Shown here piece by piece: positions 7,628 through 15,728 of a stretch of 64,000 bases of DNA. The position numbers and the translations under genes were made by a program. Position 1 is the first letter of the stretch. Every line of letters begins with the position of its first letter. This stretch comes from Limimaricola litoreus (GTDB lineage Bacteria > Pseudomonadota > Alphaproteobacteria > Rhodobacterales > Rhodobacteraceae): the NCBI RefSeq assembly GCF_024159025.1, contig NZ_JAMYXC010000210.1, forward strand, positions 21,098 to 85,097, given 5' to 3'. The notes under the pieces are model-generated. The model searched no databases. It was given only the letters and a program-made list of their open reading frames with translations, and was not told where the DNA came from.

Positions 7628-8536
7628 CTACCAGTTCACCTCCCAATCCGGCCTGTCGCGGTAGCGTTTTGCCAGAAAGTCCACGAGGGCGCGGACCTTT
7701 GCCGCCAGGTGGCGGCTATGGGGATAGAGCGCATGAACCTCGTAAGGCGCGGCCTCGTACCGCTCGAGCAAAAGGGCGACCCGCCCCGCTCCGATCGCCT
7801 CGCCCGCGACGAAGGCCGGCACCCGGGCGATCCCCAGCCCGGCCTCCGCGGCGCGCAGGCAGGCCTCCGCGTTGGAATAGCGTATGCGGCCGCCCACCTG
7901 GACGGTCAGGGGTCCGCCTGCGCCGAGGAAAGGCCAATGCGTGGGGTCGCGGTAGTTCGCGTCGATGATGCAGTCGTGGCCGCCAAGCTCTTCCGGCGCA
8001 GCCGGGGTGCCGCGCCGGTCGAGGTAGTCCGGCGCTGCGATCACGACGATCCGGGCCTTGCAAAGCCGGCGGCTGATCAGGCTGGAATCCTCGGGTTTCC
8101 CGATCCGTACCGCCATGTCGAAGCCCTCGTCGACGAGATTCACCATGCGGTCCGAAAAGCTGACATCGAGCGCGATCTCAGGAAACCGCAGCGCGAACTC
8201 GTTGAGCGCGGGCGTCAGCGCCAGCGCTCCGAAGGTGAGCGGCGCACTGACCCTGAGCCGCCCCGTGGGCGTTTGCGAGATGTTCCGGATCGAAAGATCG
8301 AGGTCGTCGAACGCGTCGAGAAGGGGGCGCAACCGATCATGATAGGCGCGCCCGGCCTCGGTCGCGGAGACGGCACGGGTCGTCCGGTTCAGAAGTCGAA
8401 CACCCAGCTCGGCTTCCAGCCGGGACACGAGCTTCGAGGCCTGCCCCGAGCTGGTTCGAAGCTTTTCCGCCGCGCCGGCAAAGCTCCCGGTTTCCATCAC
8501 AGCGGCGAACATGCGGTCGCAATCCAGCCGATTCAT
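7628..8536 (-). CDS. LysR-family transcriptional regulator
   Basis: A 302-aa LysR regulator. The N-terminal helix-turn-helix (RMFAAVMETGSFAGAAEKL...SGQASKLVSRLEAELG) is followed by NRTTRAVSATEAG and a C-terminal periplasmic-binding-like effector domain (~90-295) containing LRVSAPLTFG. The start was placed at ATG 8536, which follows GGAGG. The closest relatives by motif are the AaeR/DmlR-type regulators common in proteobacteria. The likely target is doxX, which lies downstream on the same strand. The effector is unknown. Confidence 0.9.
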   Translation of the reverse strand: MNRLDCDRMFAAVMETGSFAGAAEKLRTSSGQASKLVSRLEAELGVRLLNRTTRAVSATEAGRAYHDRLRPLLDAFDDLDLSIRNISQTPTGRLRVSAPLTFGALALTPALNEFALRFPEIALDVSFSDRMVNLVDEGFDMAVRIGKPEDSSLISRRLCKARIVVIAAPDYLDRRGTPAAPEELGGHDCIIDANYRDPTHWPFLGAGGPLTVQVGGRIRYSNAEACLRAAEAGLGIARVPAFVAGEAIGAGRVALLLERYEAAPYEVHALYPHSRHLAAKVRALVDFLAKRYRDRPDWEVNW

Positions 8537-8714
8537 CCATCCTCCGGGGCATTTCGGCAAGCGCGCCCTAGCTGCCCGACCCGTGACGCGCGGAAGAAAC
8601 CGGCAGGCCGGTGCCCGCTCATGCGCCCGCGCTTTTCACATGCCAGATCGGGACACGGGCCGCCGCGCCGCGCCGCTTTCGGACCGCGTGCTCGGTCATG
8701 ACGGTCGGCTGCAC

Positions 8715-9020
8715 TCAATGTTTCAACACATCCTGCCACTCGGGGTGGCGCGCGATCTGGGCCTTTGCAAAAGGGCAGAGCGGGACGATGGACCGGCCTT
8801 CGGCGCGCGCGTCTTCGACGGCGCGTTGAACGAGAGCCTGCCCCACCGAGCGGCCTCGCAGCGCGTCGGGCACATGCGTATGGTCGATGATGATCATCGC
8901 CTGTCCCGCACGCGAATAGGTCATCTCGGCCTCGATCCCCTCAAACCGGGCGACGTAGCGACCTTTGCTGTCGCCCTCTTCGCGCTTGATAGAGATGGTC
9001 TCGGGCGGTGTGGCAGCCAT
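8715..9020 (-). CDS. Small GNAT-like N-acetyltransferase (YidJ/YjdJ type)
   Basis: A 101-aa protein of the short GNAT family related to human GTLF3B/NATD1. The acetyl-CoA loop is LRGRSVGQALVQRAVEDARAEG (~residues 63-84), followed by the conserved SIVPLCPFAKAQIARHPEW tail. The N-terminal REEGDSKGRYVARFEGIEAEMTYSR strand region is also typical. AAGGAG precedes ATG 9020. A homologue at 26261-26587 also sits beside a dioxygenase/hydrolase pair, so the three genes appear to form a recurring module. Substrate unknown. Confidence 0.85.
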   Translation of the reverse strand: MAATPPETISIKREEGDSKGRYVARFEGIEAEMTYSRAGQAMIIIDHTHVPDALRGRSVGQALVQRAVEDARAEGRSIVPLCPFAKAQIARHPEWQDVLKH

Positions 9021-9242
9021 GGTCTTCTCCTTGTCCGGCGTCCTGCCGCGACGGTCGAACATAATTGCGCCGCCGTAAAGGATCGACCGGTGCCGCCGGA
9101 TACAAGCCTTGCGGTCGAGAGCCCGTCTCCTTGCCTCACAGCTTCACGAAGCTGCCCGGCGACACACGTGCTGCGCGATAGGCAGCCCGCGTGAGCCGGC
9201 GTTCATGCCGCCCGGTCGATCGGCCTGCGGTCTCTGCGCGGG

Positions 9243-9854
9243 CTACGCACGGCGTTGCAGGAAGCCTGCCACCTCGCGGAGCTCCTGCTGGCTTATCTCG
9301 TGCCCGCCATCGTGAAGTCGGACCTCCGGGCACGCGCCCTGTGCGCCGAGATAGTCGACCAAGGCCTCGGTCTGGGGCAGGGGGCAGATCGGGTCATGCC
9401 GGCCGGCAGTGACCAGCAGGTCCACATCGGCAAGAGCCGGGTTCGGCCCCGGGGTCCATGGCACCAGCGGGTGCATCAGCACCACGCGATCGAAGAGTTC
9501 GGGTGCCTCGAAGAGGACGGAAGCCAGAATGTTCGCCCCGTTGGAATAGCCGAGCCCGTAGACCGGCGCGCCAGGATGCGCCTCGCGATGCGCACGGATG
9601 AACCCGGCCATCTTCGCGCTGCGCTCGGCCAGGTCCTCCATATCGTAGACCCCTTCGGCCCGGCGCCGGAAGAAACGGTTCGCACCGAATTCCGAAACAT
9701 CGCCGCGTGGCGATACGATCCCCGCCTCGGGCAGGATCTGCTCGACGAGTTGCGAGAACTGGTGCTCGTCTCCGCCTGTGCCATGAAAGGTGAAAACCAG
9801 CGGCGCTCCGGCGGCGGGGTTCTTGGCGAGGTGGTGGTAGCTGTCGATAGCCAT
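9243..9854 (-). CDS. Alpha/beta hydrolase (MhqD-like carboxylesterase/phospholipase family)
   Basis: A 203-aa serine hydrolase. The oxyanion-hole motif FTFHGTGGDEHQ is at ~residues 22-33. The nucleophile elbow is GLGYSNGANI (Ser at ~103). The catalytic Asp is likely in TAGRHDPICP, and the catalytic His is in HDGGHEIS near the C-terminus. It matches the MhqD/YtpA-type hydrolases found beside hydroquinone-inducible dioxygenases. AAGGAG precedes the ATG. It is the second gene after the dioxygenase and is separated from it by a strong hairpin. A paralogous domain is fused to a dioxygenase at 24721-26268. Confidence 0.88.
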   Translation of the reverse strand: MAIDSYHHLAKNPAAGAPLVFTFHGTGGDEHQFSQLVEQILPEAGIVSPRGDVSEFGANRFFRRRAEGVYDMEDLAERSAKMAGFIRAHREAHPGAPVYGLGYSNGANILASVLFEAPELFDRVVLMHPLVPWTPGPNPALADVDLLVTAGRHDPICPLPQTEALVDYLGAQGACPEVRLHDGGHEISQQELREVAGFLQRRA

Positions 9855-9874
9855 GAATACGCTCCTTGCGGGAC

Positions 9875-9898
9875 CCCCGCCGGCAGGCGCCGGCGGGG
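9875..9898. terminator. Intercistronic hairpin between dioxygenase and hydrolase
   Basis: A 10-bp perfect stem, CCCCGCCGGC paired with GCCGGCGGGG, with a 4-nt AGGC loop, sits between the two minus-strand genes. No T-tract follows. It could attenuate expression or stabilise the upstream message rather than terminate fully. Confidence 0.5.
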
Positions 9899-9908
9899 CA
9901 TTGCGGGA

Positions 9909-10841
9909 TCAGTCGGCGATGGGCTGGAGCAGTTCCTCGATCCGGGCACGCAAATGGGCGTGCTGCTCCGGGATCTTCAGCGCTTCGCCCAGATGGGCCG
10001 CGTCTTCGTCGCGATCAAAGCCCGGCTCGTTCGTTGCGATCTCGAACAGGACACCGCCGGGCGTGCGAAAGTAGATCGCCCAGAAGTAATCACGGTCGAT
10101 GACCGGCGTGACCTGGGTGCCGGCGTCGAGCAGGGCCTGGCGCACCTCGAGCTGCGCCGCCCTGTCCGCGACCGCGAAGGCCACGTGGTGAACCGATCCG
10201 GCGCCTTCGCGGGCCCGCTCGACGCCAGGCAGCACGTCGAGGTCGATGATGTCCGCCCCGTTGCCGTCCTCGATCGCGAACCGAATGAGCGTGCCCTCGC
10301 GCGCCACTTCCTTGTAGCCCATGAAGGTCAAAAGCCGGGCGGTGGCTTCCCCGTCACGCAGCCGCATGGTCACGCCGCGAAAGCCGTGGATGCCTTTCTC
10401 TGCCGGGACTGGACCGCCGGCGAAGGGGGGCCGGCTGTCGCCGCGCACCTCGACCAGCGCGAAGCCGTCGCCGTCCGGGCCGGCGAAGCGCAGACGCCTC
10501 TCGCCGAATTGCTCGACGCGCTCGATCCCCTCGACATTCGCGGAAGCAAGACGGTCGTGCCAGTAGGGGAGAGATCCTTCGGGCACCGCGAAAGCGGTCT
10601 CCGAAACCTCACCGGTGCCGCGGCGGCCCTTCTTCATGTTCCGGAACGGAAAATAGGTCATCACCGAGCCGGGGGTGCCGAACTCGTCGCCGTAATAGAG
10701 GTGATAGACATCCGGCGCATCGAAATTGACCGTCTTCTTGACCCGGCGAAGGCCAAGCAGCTTGGTGAAAAAGTCATTGTTCTCCTGCGCGTCGGAAGCC
10801 ATCGACGTTGTGTGGTGCAGGCCTTTGATCTGGGTGAGCAT
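9909..10841 (-). CDS. Ring-cleaving dioxygenase, MhqO-like (vicinal oxygen chelate family)
   Basis: A 310-aa extradiol-type dioxygenase of the glyoxalase/VOC superfamily with two repeated VOC modules. Metal ligands are probably His in IKGLHHTT (residues 8-9), His in GSVHHVAF (~218) and Glu in GGVLFEIATNEPGF (~268). It has the YHLYYGDEFGTPGSVMTYF block typical of the MhqO/LinE-related group, which cleaves hydroquinones. ATG 10841 is preceded by AAAGGA. The same frame is open well upstream, but that extension has no homology. The gene is divergent from a LysR regulator, with a candidate operator between. Confidence 0.88.
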   Translation of the reverse strand: MLTQIKGLHHTTSMASDAQENNDFFTKLLGLRRVKKTVNFDAPDVYHLYYGDEFGTPGSVMTYFPFRNMKKGRRGTGEVSETAFAVPEGSLPYWHDRLASANVEGIERVEQFGERRLRFAGPDGDGFALVEVRGDSRPPFAGGPVPAEKGIHGFRGVTMRLRDGEATARLLTFMGYKEVAREGTLIRFAIEDGNGADIIDLDVLPGVERAREGAGSVHHVAFAVADRAAQLEVRQALLDAGTQVTPVIDRDYFWAIYFRTPGGVLFEIATNEPGFDRDEDAAHLGEALKIPEQHAHLRARIEELLQPIAD

Positions 10842-10912
10842 GACGGGTTCCTTTGTCAGGGTGGCGTTTCCTGACCAGAACATGCGCATCGGAACTCCTC
10901 CCGAGAATAGCA

Positions 10913-10934
10913 ACAATATTGAATACACCATTGT
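10913..10934. promoter_or_regulatory. ACAAT-N12-ATTGT inverted repeat, candidate LysR site
   Basis: A small AT-rich inverted repeat lies in the 114-bp gap between the divergent dioxygenase and LysR genes, where a LysR-type recognition site is expected. The assignment rests on position and symmetry only. Confidence 0.35.
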
Positions 10935-10955
10935 GATGAGCGTAATGGTGGGCGC

Positions 10956-11855
10956 ATGGGAGAGCTTGAATCCATCCGCGTCTTTCTCGCTGTCGCCGAG
11001 CAGCAGAGCTTTGCCGGCGCGGCGCGCCAGCTCGGACTGACGCCGGCTTCGGTCACGCGGACGGTCGCCGCGCTCGAGGATCGCCTTCGCGTGCAACTGC
11101 TGGTCCGCACCACGCGACAGGTGTCCCTGACCTCGTCGGGTGCCGTTTATGCCGCGCGCGCGGCACCGCTTTCGCATGGTCTCATGGAGGCGGCGGAGGA
11201 AACACGCGCAGCGCAAGGCGTCGTCTCGGGGCTGATCCGGATCAGCGCGCCCATGTCGCTGGGGCTGAAGGTCCTGCCGGACATCCTGTCGCGCTTCGCG
11301 ACGCTGCATCCGCAGATCCAGGTCGCGCTCAACCTCTCCGATGGTTTCGTCGACATCATCGAGCAGGATTACGACCTCGCCATTCGCATCTCCGGACCGC
11401 CCGGCGACAAATCGACGATCTGGCGCAAGATCTGCAAGGTGCCTCGCCTCCTCGTTGCGGCTCCGGGCTATCTGGCAAAGCGGGGTACGCCGGAGGGGCC
11501 GGACGATCTCGTCGATCACGCCTGCCTCGCCTATGGTCCCGAAGCGCGCGAAGAGACCTGGGAGCTCTCGAGCGGCACAAGCCGCCGCAGTCAGCGAGCG
11601 CGCGGTTCGTTCTGCGCGAACAATGGCGATGTCCTGCGCCGACTGGCGCTGAACGGCGAAGGGATCGCGTTGTTGCCGCGCTTCATCGTCGCCGAAGACC
11701 TGGAAAAGGGGCGCCTCGTGGAGGTTCTGCCGGACTGGTCGGTCCCCGAGCTTTGGCTCACGCTCTACTATCCGCCCTATGACCGGCTTCCGCTGCGCGT
11801 GGCGACGTTTTCCGAGTTCTTCGAACAGGAGGTCGAAACGGCAAGCCTTGTCTGA
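10956..11855 (+). CDS. LysR-family transcriptional regulator
   Basis: A 299-aa LysR regulator. The HTH is MGELESIRVFLAVAEQQSFAGAARQLGLTPASVTRTVAALEDRL (residues 1-44; shown here only as landmark ends MGELESI and ALEDRL). The effector domain begins near residue 88 with LIRISAPMSLG. It is transcribed divergently from the MhqO-like dioxygenase, the classic arrangement for a LysR activator of a catabolic gene, so it probably controls the dioxygenase-hydrolase pair. A hydroquinone or ring-cleavage intermediate would be a reasonable inducer, but this is inference. Confidence 0.88.
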   Translation: MGELESIRVFLAVAEQQSFAGAARQLGLTPASVTRTVAALEDRLRVQLLVRTTRQVSLTSSGAVYAARAAPLSHGLMEAAEETRAAQGVVSGLIRISAPMSLGLKVLPDILSRFATLHPQIQVALNLSDGFVDIIEQDYDLAIRISGPPGDKSTIWRKICKVPRLLVAAPGYLAKRGTPEGPDDLVDHACLAYGPEAREETWELSSGTSRRSQRARGSFCANNGDVLRRLALNGEGIALLPRFIVAEDLEKGRLVEVLPDWSVPELWLTLYYPPYDRLPLRVATFSEFFEQEVETASLV

Positions 11856-11972
11856 GCGCGGCCCGGCGGGCCCCAGATCTTCGATCTCCATTCGACACGA
11901 CCGGAAGGCCGGAGCGCTTCGCACCCCATCGAAGACCGATTGCAGACGTTTCCGGGCATGCGCATGCCGTCT

Positions 11973-12884
11973 TCAGACGACCGCGGCACCGCGCCGGTCG
12001 AGAAATATGGCATAGAGCGTATGTGAGCCACCGATGAAGAGCCGATTGCGATGCCGTTCTCCGAATGTCAGGTTCGAGACACGGTATGGTATGAGGATCT
12101 TGCCCATCAAATGCCCGTCTCGCGAAATGCAATGCACCCCGTCCGCCGCGCTCGACCATATATTGCCGTCCTCATCCACGGCCATGCCATCGCAATAGCC
12201 GGGAGATACGCGATGGAACATGCCTCCGCCCGAGAGCGCGTTATCGGTACCGATGTCGAAGACGCGGATGAATTGTTCGGGGTCGGGGCGGGTCTGATCG
12301 CCGCTTTCGGCGACGTAGAGCCGCGTTTCGTCCGGCGAAAAGGCAAGCCCGTTCGGTCCCGCAAAATCGCTCGCAGCAATGGTGACCTCGGAGGTGGCCG
12401 GATCGAAGCAATATAGAGCCGGGGGCTGCTCGGAGAGCTGACGACCGCCTTCGTAGTCGTTCGAGATCCCATAGAGCGGATCGGTGAACCATATCGTTCC
12501 ATCAGACTTCACGGCCACGTCGTTCGGCGCGTTGAGCCGCTTGCCCGCATGGCGATCAGCCAAGATGGAAATGCGACCGTCATATTCCGTACGGGTGACG
12601 CAGCGATGCCGGTGCGAGCAGGCGATCAGCCGGCCTTGTCGGTCACGGGCCTGACCGTTCGCATGGCCGGACGGGGCGCGGTGAACCGTTACCCCCTGAT
12701 CTTCCGACCAACGCATGGTTCGATCACGCGGCAGGTCCTGGAACAACAGGCAGTTCCAGTCTCCCATCCAGACGAGACCTTCGATCCAGCGAAATCCGCT
12801 GGCGAGCTCTTCGAGACCGGCATTGGGCAAGAGATAGCCCGCGAAAGCGGCGTCGATGATCTCAAAGGGGTCGGAAAGGCTCAT
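11973..12884 (-). CDS. SMP-30/gluconolactonase/LRE family protein
   Basis: A 303-aa six-bladed beta-propeller lactonase. Conserved metal-site motifs are visible: EGLVWMGD (Glu of the Ca/Zn site, ~residue 29), NAPNDVAVKSDGTIWFTDP (~118-136, Asn and Asp ligands), GPNGLAFSPDETRLYV (~168-183) and YCDGMAVDEDGNIWSS (Asp ligand, ~227-242). These enzymes hydrolyse sugar or other lactones. ATG 12884 is preferred over GTG 12923, which would overlap the upstream cupin gene; the ribosome-binding site is weak. It is 7 bp downstream of the cupin gene and co-transcribed with it. Confidence 0.85.
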   Translation of the reverse strand: MSLSDPFEIIDAAFAGYLLPNAGLEELASGFRWIEGLVWMGDWNCLLFQDLPRDRTMRWSEDQGVTVHRAPSGHANGQARDRQGRLIACSHRHRCVTRTEYDGRISILADRHAGKRLNAPNDVAVKSDGTIWFTDPLYGISNDYEGGRQLSEQPPALYCFDPATSEVTIAASDFAGPNGLAFSPDETRLYVAESGDQTRPDPEQFIRVFDIGTDNALSGGGMFHRVSPGYCDGMAVDEDGNIWSSAADGVHCISRDGHLMGKILIPYRVSNLTFGERHRNRLFIGGSHTLYAIFLDRRGAAVV

Positions 12885-12891
12885 GAACACT

Positions 12892-13344
12892 TCACCCGAA
12901 GCGGCAGGGGGTGGTTTTGTCACGCGACGTATCGAACTGCACGATCATCAGTGTTGCCGGAAGATCTCCGACCGTGGTGGAGCGATGGCCCTTGCGGCCT
13001 TCCACTTCCTCGCAGCCCTGGTCTTCACCGAACGAGATGTCGCCCGGGCCGAACTCCCGTCGGATTCCGTCCATCGCCTCCACCGACCATGTGCCACTCA
13101 GCGGAATGATCCATTGCGGTGCGGGGTTCTCGTGCCAGGCCCCGACCCACCCGACGGGAAGAACGGTCACCATGACGGTCATGCCGTCATGATGTTTACG
13201 ACCTTGCCATTGCGGCGCGGCCCCCGGTTGGATGGCGGCAAGCTCGAAGTCGGTCATGGCGCATTCGACCTGGTGACTTATACCGTCCTCGTCGACATAC
13301 AAATGCCAATAGGCGACATTCGGCTTTGGTTTGTCTCTCTCCAT
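12892..13344 (-). CDS. Cupin-domain protein
   Basis: A 150-aa single-domain cupin. The beta-barrel signatures are the HENPAPQWIIPLSGTW strand (~residues 79-94), with possible metal-binding His/Glu/Gln, and the turn FGPGDISFGEDQG (~104-116). The family includes dioxygenases, isomerases and storage proteins, so no reaction can be named. ATG 13344 follows AAGGGTGA. Coupled spacing with the SMP-30 gene suggests a two-gene lactone or sugar-acid unit. A perfect inverted repeat lies about 115 bp upstream. Confidence 0.75.
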   Translation of the reverse strand: MERDKPKPNVAYWHLYVDEDGISHQVECAMTDFELAAIQPGAAPQWQGRKHHDGMTVMVTVLPVGWVGAWHENPAPQWIIPLSGTWSVEAMDGIRREFGPGDISFGEDQGCEEVEGRKGHRSTTVGDLPATLMIVQFDTSRDKTTPCRFG

Positions 13345-13664
13345 ACAAGTCACCCTTTCGGAGGTTGCCCCGGGCACGAAGGGGATATGTCAATGTCGCG
13401 GCTTGGCCTCCAGCTTCGAAAACATGCGTGTCGAATGCCGATGTCGGAATCTGAACCGTTGGAAAGAAGCTCGGGTTCCAACACTGCCGCGACCCGGAAC
13501 GGGGCCCGGTGCGTCAGATCGGTTGCCGGAAAATGAATGGATCAGGGGCATGGGCGTCATTGCCGGATCCGTCGCCGCAGCCTTTCATCCCAATGTTCGG
13601 GCGCTGCGTTTCGGCCCGTGCCTTGCCGGCCAGCCTCGCGAACCTCCGGTTCGGCCAAGGGCGA
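13345..13664. other. Intergenic region upstream of cupin gene
   Basis: 320 bp without a convincing gene on either strand. It contains the 25-bp inverted repeat annotated at 13458-13482. The LysR gene at 13665-14558 ends at its right border, so this is the promoter region of the cupin/SMP-30 pair. Confidence 0.45.
13458..13482. promoter_or_regulatory. GTTGGAA-N11-TTCCAAC perfect inverted repeat
   Basis: A perfect 7-bp inverted repeat with an 11-bp spacer, 114 bp upstream of the cupin start. Half-site spacing of about 18 bp centre to centre is typical for a dimeric regulator on one or two DNA faces. The cognate protein is unknown; the adjacent LysR is one candidate. Confidence 0.45.
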
Positions 13665-14558
13665 TCAGGCGGTGTCCCGAAGATGCTCGATCAACCACCC
13701 GGCACCGCTATCGAGCACGCTGCCGCGCCTGCGCATGATGCCAATCGGCCTGCGAAAGAGCGGATGATCGAAGGACAGGAATGTCAGCCGCCCTTCCAGA
13801 TACGGACAGGTCATGGCGACCGGCATCGCGGTCAGAAGGTCGGTGGCGGCGACGATCTCCAGCGCGGAGCCGGTTGCACCGGCTTCGCAGCCGATACGGA
13901 TCTTTTCCAGGCCCGCCGCGAGAAGAGCCGCCTCGGTCTGTTGCCGCAGCAGGCTGCCGCGGGAATGCACCAGCCAGCTTTGCGTCTCGAGGTGACGGGC
14001 GGTCAACCTGTCGATCCGTGTGAGCGGGTGGTCCGCGCGGCACAACACCCCGATCCGGTCATCGATCAACGGCTCGAAATCCAGGCGCGCCTCCTGATCG
14101 ATGAGATTTTGCGGGCCGATCAGCAGGTCGATCCTGCCCCGCGCCAGCATCGCCTGCAGATCCGGAACGAGACCCACCTGCAGGTCGAGGGTCCAGCTGG
14201 GATGCGCCACGAGAAAGTTCGAGATCGCCTTGGTCAGGAACCGCCCCGATACGATCGGCGGCGCGCCCAGGCGAAGCTCTCCCCTCTGCCCTTCGGCCCA
14301 GAGGCTGGCCTGAACGCCCGCCTGTTCCTCGGCGGCCCGGATCGCCAGCCCGCTGCGGGCAAGGCGGCGCCCCAGCGCCGTGGGCAATGACCGCTTGCCG
14401 CTGCGCTCGAAGACCGGCGCGCCGAGGCGCGCTTCCAGCATTCGCATGTTGCGGCTCAGGGCCGGCTGCGTCAGGCCGAGCTCATCCGCCGCGGCCTGAA
14501 ACGAGCCGGCCTCCAGGATCGCTGCCAGCTGCGCCAAATGTCGGGGGTCAATTTTCAT
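13665..14558 (-). CDS. LysR-family transcriptional regulator of the adjacent TRAP/sulfatase/homogentisate operon
   Basis: A 297-aa LysR regulator. The HTH covers MKIDPRHLAQLAAILEAG through LSRNMRMLEARLG (residues 1-~48), including AADELGLTQPALSRN. The effector domain has LRLGAPPIVSGRFL (~95-108) and typical substrate-binding strands. It is divergent from the TAXI-TRAP receptor gene across an 89-bp AT-rich promoter, so it almost certainly controls that operon. The inducer may be the imported sulfated aromatic or homogentisate (inference). Confidence 0.88.
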   Translation of the reverse strand: MKIDPRHLAQLAAILEAGSFQAAADELGLTQPALSRNMRMLEARLGAPVFERSGKRSLPTALGRRLARSGLAIRAAEEQAGVQASLWAEGQRGELRLGAPPIVSGRFLTKAISNFLVAHPSWTLDLQVGLVPDLQAMLARGRIDLLIGPQNLIDQEARLDFEPLIDDRIGVLCRADHPLTRIDRLTARHLETQSWLVHSRGSLLRQQTEAALLAAGLEKIRIGCEAGATGSALEIVAATDLLTAMPVAMTCPYLEGRLTFLSFDHPLFRRPIGIMRRRGSVLDSGAGWLIEHLRDTA

Positions 14559-14582
14559 ACCAGAATGATATATATGTCCGTA

Positions 14583-14602
14583 ATAAAGTCATTATAATTT
14601 AT
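14583..14602. promoter_or_regulatory. AT-rich inverted repeat ATAAA-N10-TTTAT
   Basis: Located in the LysR/TAXI divergent promoter (14559-14647), which is strikingly AT-rich for this genome. A LysR recognition site or promoter box is expected here. Support is by position and symmetry only. Confidence 0.35.
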
Positions 14603-14647
14603 GTGACGCCGGCGCTAGCGTGAGATCGGCATCTTTGGGAGGAGATC

Positions 14648-15661
14648 ATGATTCGTATTTCAGCACTGCCGCGCGCACTCGTTGGCATGGTTCTTGCAGC
14701 CGGTCTGGCCGCGCCCGCCACGGCCCAGATTTACAAGGGCGAAACCGCCGGGGTCGGGGACCCGGTTCACACGATGTTCGTGTCCTTCGTCAATCAGGCC
14801 CGCAAATCGGATATTCAGATCCAGGTCAACGCGGGACAGACCCTGACCAAATCGATGCTCAACGGCGCCAAGGGCGAGCTGGCCTTCTTCTCGGCCGTGC
14901 CTTCGCTCGTGCCCCTGATGCAGGCGGGCGAAGCCATGTATGCGCCGATCTCGGAGGCGCCCGAGCTGGCCGAGAACCTGCGCGCCATCCTGGGCTTCCA
15001 GGCCGGGGCCTACCACCCGGTCACGCTGGACGGCTCGGGTATCGAAAGCTGGCAGGACATCGAAGGCAAGTCGGTCTTCACCGGCCCGCCTGCGGGTTCG
15101 GCCTCGGCGACATCCGAAGCGTTGATCCGGGCGATCACCGGTTTCGAGCCCAACGAGGATTACACGGCCGTGCGGCTGAGCTGGGGCGAGGGCGACGACG
15201 CCCTGTCCGATGGCAAGATCGACATGATGATCCGCCCCGCAGAGGTCGGCTCGGCGAACATCGAGCAGTTCGGCCTTTCGGGGCGCTTCCGGCTGCTGTC
15301 CATCCCGCCCGAGGCCGCAGAGCAGGAGGAGACCCGTCGCATCTTCGGTCAACCGGGCCGCGGCATGACCTCCTTCGACGGCACGCTCTACAAGGGCCAG
15401 CTCACCGAGGGCGATATCACCGCGCTGGGGTTCTACCAGTTCATCGGCACCCATGAAAGCATGTCCGAGGATGTCGTCTACGAGGTCACCAAGGCCTTCT
15501 GGGAAAACCTCGAAGAAGTTCAGAGCAGCGCCCAGTTCCTGCGCGAAGTGACCCCCGAGACGGCCTTTGTCGGGGTCAACGTGCCGCTGCATCCGGGCGC
15601 GCTGCGCTACTACGACGAGGCGGGCTTCGAGATCCCCGCCGAGCTGCGCACGGACAGCTGA
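14648..15661 (+). CDS. TRAP transporter solute-binding protein, TAXI family
   Basis: A 337-aa periplasmic receptor. The Sec signal peptide is residues 1-~27 (basic MIRISALPRAL, hydrophobic VGMVLAAGLAA, cleavage after ATAQ). The mature part shows TAXI-family features: the VNAGQTLTKSMLNGAKGELA segment, the WQDIEGKSVFTGPPAGSASAT block (~residues 137-157) and LSWGEGDDALSDGKIDM (~180-196). TAXI receptors bind small carboxylates. AGGAG precedes the ATG. The fused TRAP permease follows 67 bp downstream, and the rest of the operon encodes desulfation and homogentisate breakdown. Confidence 0.9.
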   Translation: MIRISALPRALVGMVLAAGLAAPATAQIYKGETAGVGDPVHTMFVSFVNQARKSDIQIQVNAGQTLTKSMLNGAKGELAFFSAVPSLVPLMQAGEAMYAPISEAPELAENLRAILGFQAGAYHPVTLDGSGIESWQDIEGKSVFTGPPAGSASATSEALIRAITGFEPNEDYTAVRLSWGEGDDALSDGKIDMMIRPAEVGSANIEQFGLSGRFRLLSIPPEAAEQEETRRIFGQPGRGMTSFDGTLYKGQLTEGDITALGFYQFIGTHESMSEDVVYEVTKAFWENLEEVQSSAQFLREVTPETAFVGVNVPLHPGALRYYDEAGFEIPAELRTDS

Positions 15662-15728
15662 CGCACCGCTCCCGTCCGCGCTCCGGCGCGGGCGGGACCC
15701 TCGGCCCCCAATGAAAGGAAGGTCTGTC

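Noticed and set aside
9909..11924. A 671-codon open frame on the minus strand covering the dioxygenase and extending through the opposite-strand LysR gene
   Set aside because: Only the part below 10841 has family similarity and a ribosome-binding site. The rest is the antisense of a clear LysR gene in high-GC DNA.
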